A stretch of 64,000 nt of DNA from NCBI RefSeq assembly GCF_900111025.1, contig NZ_FOFN01000003.1:620001-684000 (forward strand), in the 5' to 3' direction. The DNA is from Hyunsoonleella jejuensis (GTDB lineage Bacteria > Bacteroidota > Bacteroidia > Flavobacteriales > Flavobacteriaceae). The translations under genes were made by a program, and so were the position numbers. The stretch's first letter is position 1. Each line of letters starts with the position of its first letter. Positions 61,501-64,000 of the stretch are shown here, one piece after another. The notes beneath the pieces were generated by a model. It had not been told where the DNA came from, ran no database searches, and saw nothing but the letters and a program-made list of their open reading frames with translations.

Positions 61501-64000
61501 ATCAGCCCCATTACTACCCCACATTAAAAATTCTCTATCATTAAAATTGGTGGCATTGCTCGTTATATTATCACTATTGGTATCGTAAATATCTGTTAAA
61601 CCAATAGTTAACACGCCTTCAATTGGCCCTGTACCATCTGTGGCATCGTTACTGCTACTAGATTGTTTCTGGGTTAATTCTGATGCGTCATCTCTTCCAA
61701 TTCCCGCTACATCGTAATTGTAACCACTATTAGCGCTAGTGTCCCATATTACGGTATTTTGAGAATCAATGTAATCTCTGTCGTTTAGGTTTACCGCTGT
61801 AGCACTACCAGTATCATGAAGTGTGATGCCGTATTTTATACAAAGTGCTGATAAAATTTTATGTTGATCTACTGAAGAATTAGCCTGAGAATAACTTAAT
61901 ACTTCAGCTATTTTTCCATCAAAGAAAGTATCAAAAGGATGTCCGTTGATTGAAATTCTACCACTTCCTAAACAGAAATAAGAATTTAGATATTCTATAA
62001 ATGGAAGTGGATCATATGGGGAACTTGATACTTCACCGGTAGCATTATCAATTCTAATACCATTTTTATAAATTTCTGTTGAAGTGTTAGTTGCATTGTT
62101 TTTTATATTGAATATAATAACTTCATTATCATAAGAGTCTGTCGCACTAGAGTATGTTCTACCCCAAGACCCATCCGTACCTAAACCAGCTAAACTTGTA
62201 GGTACAGTACTTACCATATGGTTAACCATAGAATTATAATTCTGAAATCTTTGTGATCCAGCACCAAAATAAAGACCACTACCATCACTATGCATCGTTT
62301 GAGTGGCATGTCTTCCTGAAATTGGGGATTGAGTATTAGATACTTGATAATCAATTACGCCATCAGTTTGTATTACGATAAAATATTCTCTAGCGTAATA
62401 ACCACCCTTACCCTTCATTACATCTTGATTTGCTTTAACAAAATCTACGTAAGGGTTAAAGTTGATATTATTTGTAGTACTATTGTAAAAAACAGGACTA
62501 TTTGTAGTAACACTCTCCGCGTGGTTATCTTGTGCCTGATCTGTCCATGTAGCAATATCAGCACCATCAGCAGTTGTTCCAATTTCTGAATCTGCTTTTA
62601 ACCATAGTTTTAAATTGTTTGTTACACCACCAGGCGCATAAGTTGGATCTGCAAATGGCGTGTAGGGGTCACCCTGAATAAATACGTTATCAAAACAAAA
62701 TCCATCTCCGTTTGATGTTTGGGATGCAAAATACACTCTAAATTGAACAGTTGGTTGGTTGTCTAAGGCAGAAGGTAGAGCAATACTACCTTGATAGAAG
62801 TTGTTTCTTCCAGCTACAGCAGTAGTAATATCACCATTTCCACTCCATCCATCAACACTTCCTAAGGCATTAACACCCGTTGCATTATACCAGTTATAAC
62901 CAGAACCTGACGCTCCTAAGGTTGTCCAAGTTGAACCATTGGTAGAATACTGAATTAAGGCACCGTCATTGCTATCTGTATTAAATCTTACATCAATTTT
63001 AAACTCGAGGTTATAGTATCCTGTAAGGTCGATTACTGGACTCGTTGCGTAAGTTGCTGTATTATTAGCGTAATTATTATAACTGTTAGTATACCAATAA
63101 TTGGCTTCTCCCACTTCCGTAGCATTAGTGCCATATGCAAAAGTAGAACCACTGCCAGCATTACTCATTGTCCAACCTCCATTGTCATTATCAAAGTTCT
63201 CATAATAAATGGTGTACGTTGGTGGACCAGTTATACCAGTTCCTTGAATATCAAACGTATATGGGTTTTCATCACTATCGTTATTAGCAATACTTACAGT
63301 TGCAGTTCTAAGTCCAAGTGCTGTAGGGTCAAATGTGATTTCAAAACTTGTACTACTGCTTCCTGCGATAGTAGATGAAGGAATTGCAGTTAATGTGAAA
63401 TCCCCTGGATGAGCCCCACCAATTGTTACGTATGGAGAAGCTCCCGTAAGGCTTAAACTGGATACTGTACCTAAGTTTTGAATGGTAAACGTATTTACAT
63501 TATTACCACTAGCAACTAAAACACTACCAAAATCTGTATCATCACTTATGTCAGGTGTAGTGTCACCATCCGCAATATCTACTCCGTTTCCTTGAATATT
63601 TATCTCTTGTAGAGTTGTAATTCCCGTACCCTGAATATTAAAATTGTACGGGTTTTCGTCTGAGTCATCATTAGCTATACTTACGGTAGCGGTTCTTAAA
63701 CCTGTTGCACTTGGGTTAAACGTTATGGTAAATGTAGTCGTTCCAGATGCGGTTACTGTCGCTGAAGGATTTGCGGTTAATGTAAAATCAGCTGCGTGGG
63801 TACCCCCTATAGTAATATAAGGAGAAGGATCGGTTAAATTTAATGTACCTGTGCCTGTATTTTGAATAGTGAACGTATTAGCGTTTGTGCCAACTGTTAC
63901 ATCAACATTACCAAAGTCAGTATCGTCCAAGGTACTTGGTGTTATATCATCATCAATAATAGTATTACTGTTTCCAACAATATTAATTTCAGGTGCAGCT
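58555..64000 (-). CDS. Giant secreted protein: choice-of-anchor-D-like repeats, LamG, T9SS type A (5' end cut by window edge)
   Basis: At least 1815 residues; the frame is open to the right edge (it reads [18 protein letters not shown] beyond 63930, so the TTG there is not a start). From the visible N-side: two ash-type/choice-of-anchor-D repeats of about 115 residues ([47 protein letters not shown]), a fibronectin-like jelly-roll region ([11 protein letters not shown]), a DUF8202-like domain ([12 protein letters not shown]...TWTDQAQDN), a LamG domain ([14 protein letters not shown]...SAWIKRD), the [22 protein letters not shown] region and a type A T9SS C-terminal domain. Surface or secreted; paralogous to the 1067-residue neighbour. 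Confidence 0.85.
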   Translation of the reverse strand, partial: AAPEINIVGNSNTIIDDDITPSTLDDTDFGNVDVTVGTNANTFTIQNTGTGTLNLTDPSPYITIGGTHAADFTLTANPSATVTASGTTTFTITFNPSATGLRTATVSIANDDSDENPYNFNIQGTGITTLQEINIQGNGVDIADGDTTPDISDDTDFGSVLVASGNNVNTFTIQNLGTVSSLSLTGASPYVTIGGAHPGDFTLTAIPSSTIAGSSSTSFEITFDPTALGLRTATVSIANNDSDENPYTFDIQGTGITGPPTYTIYYENFDNDNGGWTMSNAGSGSTFAYGTNATEVGEANYWYTNSYNNYANNTATYATSPVIDLTGYYNLEFKIDVRFNTDSNDGALIQYSTNGSTWTTLGASGSGYNWYNATGVNALGSVDGWSGNGDITTAVAGRNNFYQGSIALPSALDNQPTVQFRVYFASQTSNGDGFCFDNVFIQGDPYTPFADPTYAPGGVTNNLKLWLKADSEIGTTADGADIATWTDQAQDNHAESVTTNSPVFYNSTTNNINFNPYVDFVKANQDVMKGKGGYYAREYFIVIQTDGVIDYQVSNTQSPISGRHATQTMHSDGSGLYFGAGSQRFQNYNSMVNHMVSTVPTSLAGLGTDGSWGRTYSSATDSYDNEVIIFNIKNNATNTSTEIYKNGIRIDNATGEVSSSPYDPLPFIEYLNSYFCLGSGRISINGHPFDTFFDGKIAEVLSYSQANSSVDQHKILSALCIKYGITLHDTGSATAVNLNDRDYIDSQNTVIWDTSANSGYNYDVAGIGRDDASELTQKQSSSSNDATDGTGPIEGVLTIGLTDIYDTNSDNITSNATNFNDREFLMWGSNGADLNLAATAIAVDMSSGISGLSTPVSFVSMQRTWKVVETGGDIPSCKVRIPQNAIRNITPPGSYYMFISNTGVFDPTADYRVMTPDGSGNLETDYNFNGTKYITFGYAPQIVVERSVYFDGVVDYMDMENNLDLNPTEFTMSAWIKRDAGTTNASIISKRNAANTEGYDLRINGSGRLAFTVNGAAATVTSSVAIPENKWHHVAIIYSGGTATLYIDGVEDTSAALPAPVATSQKFLVAAADGFDPNTTDYFAGNIDEVRVWNTALSVSQLRYIMNQEIIDDSTLALEYGDVIPTTITNNEISAIPWTDLAGYYPMSVYTYTNTDDMSGNNIQGALRNLNTVDFQTAPLPYRTQASGSWDAAGTWLNNAVIDLPNALSIVDGTTPIDWNIVEINHDTYLGASPTAARTRDCAVEALIINSGDLQVNGDTAANEGIGLTVTHYLKIDGTLDLEGESQLVQTDRSDFDNTSAGTLERDQQGVASTYIYNYWSSPVSTTSNADYAVASIFNNVGFITSGYNGTASPVQNADYWIWTYTDLPDDDYSQWQHARSTTMISVGEGFTMKGPGVATTEQNYEFVGQPNNGDFSLEISVDNDYLIGNPYPSAIDADEFIRDNLSNLELGAGGRNTNGNVINGALYFWDHFSDNTHNLGQYEGGYAVYTLLGGTLAISSDARINATYVSGTKRPERYIPVGQGFFVSAVNDPGLTGLSQPIIGGDILFKNSQRVFQREAVTGTNTGSIFMKNASSKAKNNTSETKDERQKVRLMFDSPDGYHRELLLGADTNASSNFDLGYDALLLDVGSEDMYWNFNDVPLIIQAITNFDENQVLPLGVKVSKAGDATIRINELINIDNETNIYLHDKILNTYHDLKQSDYSINLQPGAYKDRFEITFGTSAILSTEDVEFEDVQVVYHNNDSDVVIKNPKQRFVRKIEIFNLLSQSLKSFDINANDSVIKHKIENFSTGVYVVKTYLNDEKSISHKIIVE

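Noticed and set aside
63928-63930. TTG start of the giant T9SS protein near 63930
   Set aside because: The same frame continues upstream to the window edge with the repeat sequence intact, so the real start is outside.
1-64000. CRISPR array, prophage, integrase, insertion sequence or toxin-antitoxin pair
   Set aside because: No regular spaced repeats, transposase, recombinase or phage structural genes were found; gene content is core-like.

Overview
The window is an AT-rich stretch of a Bacteroidota chromosome, almost certainly from the family Flavobacteriaceae. The evidence is: Rho with a long low-complexity insert; DUF4293, DUF3667, DUF1599 and BT_3928-type proteins; TonB-dependent and type IX secretion (T9SS) proteins; -7 boxes of the form TAnnTTTG instead of sigma70 -10 boxes; and almost no Shine-Dalgarno sequences. 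Most genes are housekeeping. I see no prophage, insertion sequence, integrase or CRISPR array. Both edges cut a gene: rho on the left and a giant T9SS surface protein on the right.

Layout. 1-16.7 kb: rho, DUF4293 protein, SlyD-like FKBP, phosphodiesterase, AraC regulator with a frameshifted cupin gene, truA, MsbA-like ABC exporter, a minus-strand cluster of folP, lipoprotein, cdaA (c-di-AMP synthase) and DUF3667, then a plus-strand run of DUF1599, four-helix-bundle protein, DoxX/BT_3928, DppB-like permease, TlpA-like thioredoxin, tpiA, prmA and clpS.

16.7-32.3 kb is the most distinctive part. A continuous minus-strand series holds, in order of transcription, TolC, membrane-fusion protein, RND pump, a small P-II-like protein, a DUF2892 protein, a Crp/Fnr regulator, two YeeE/YedE half-transporters, a TauE exporter, a CstB-like persulfide dioxygenase-rhodanese and an HMA metal-binding protein. 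Next come a DUF2202 ferritin-like lipoprotein, a Cys-rich exported peptide, a TonB receptor carrying the CxxxM and HxM copper ligands of OprC, a 49-residue membrane protein and a c-type cytochrome with a DUF3365 domain. Four promoters in this region (tolC, DUF2202, cytochrome, cstB) share a dyad GTAAC-N4-GTTAC (degenerate at cstB), each centred exactly 29.5 bp upstream of a TAnnTTTR -7 box. That is the class II activator position and suggests one Crp/Fnr regulon joining efflux, sulfide/persulfide handling, copper-type uptake and electron transfer. This is my main candidate for something not yet described.

32.4-55.1 kb: tRNA-Arg(ACG), BlaI/BlaR1-type pair with an operator dyad pair, Ca/Na antiporter, purA, a Fur-family regulator, rel, rdgB, a TPR lipoprotein, DCC protein, HPF, rlmH, nadC, YihY, DUF2147, priA, a LytTR regulator, rpsF-rpsR-rplI, GDPD lipoprotein, DUF6495 and hisS.

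55.1-64 kb: two tandem related T9SS cargo proteins with LamG-like domains, the second with choice-of-anchor-D-like repeats. Several AT-rich and palindromic dispersed repeats lie between genes, including one GC-rich element at 15.4 kb.
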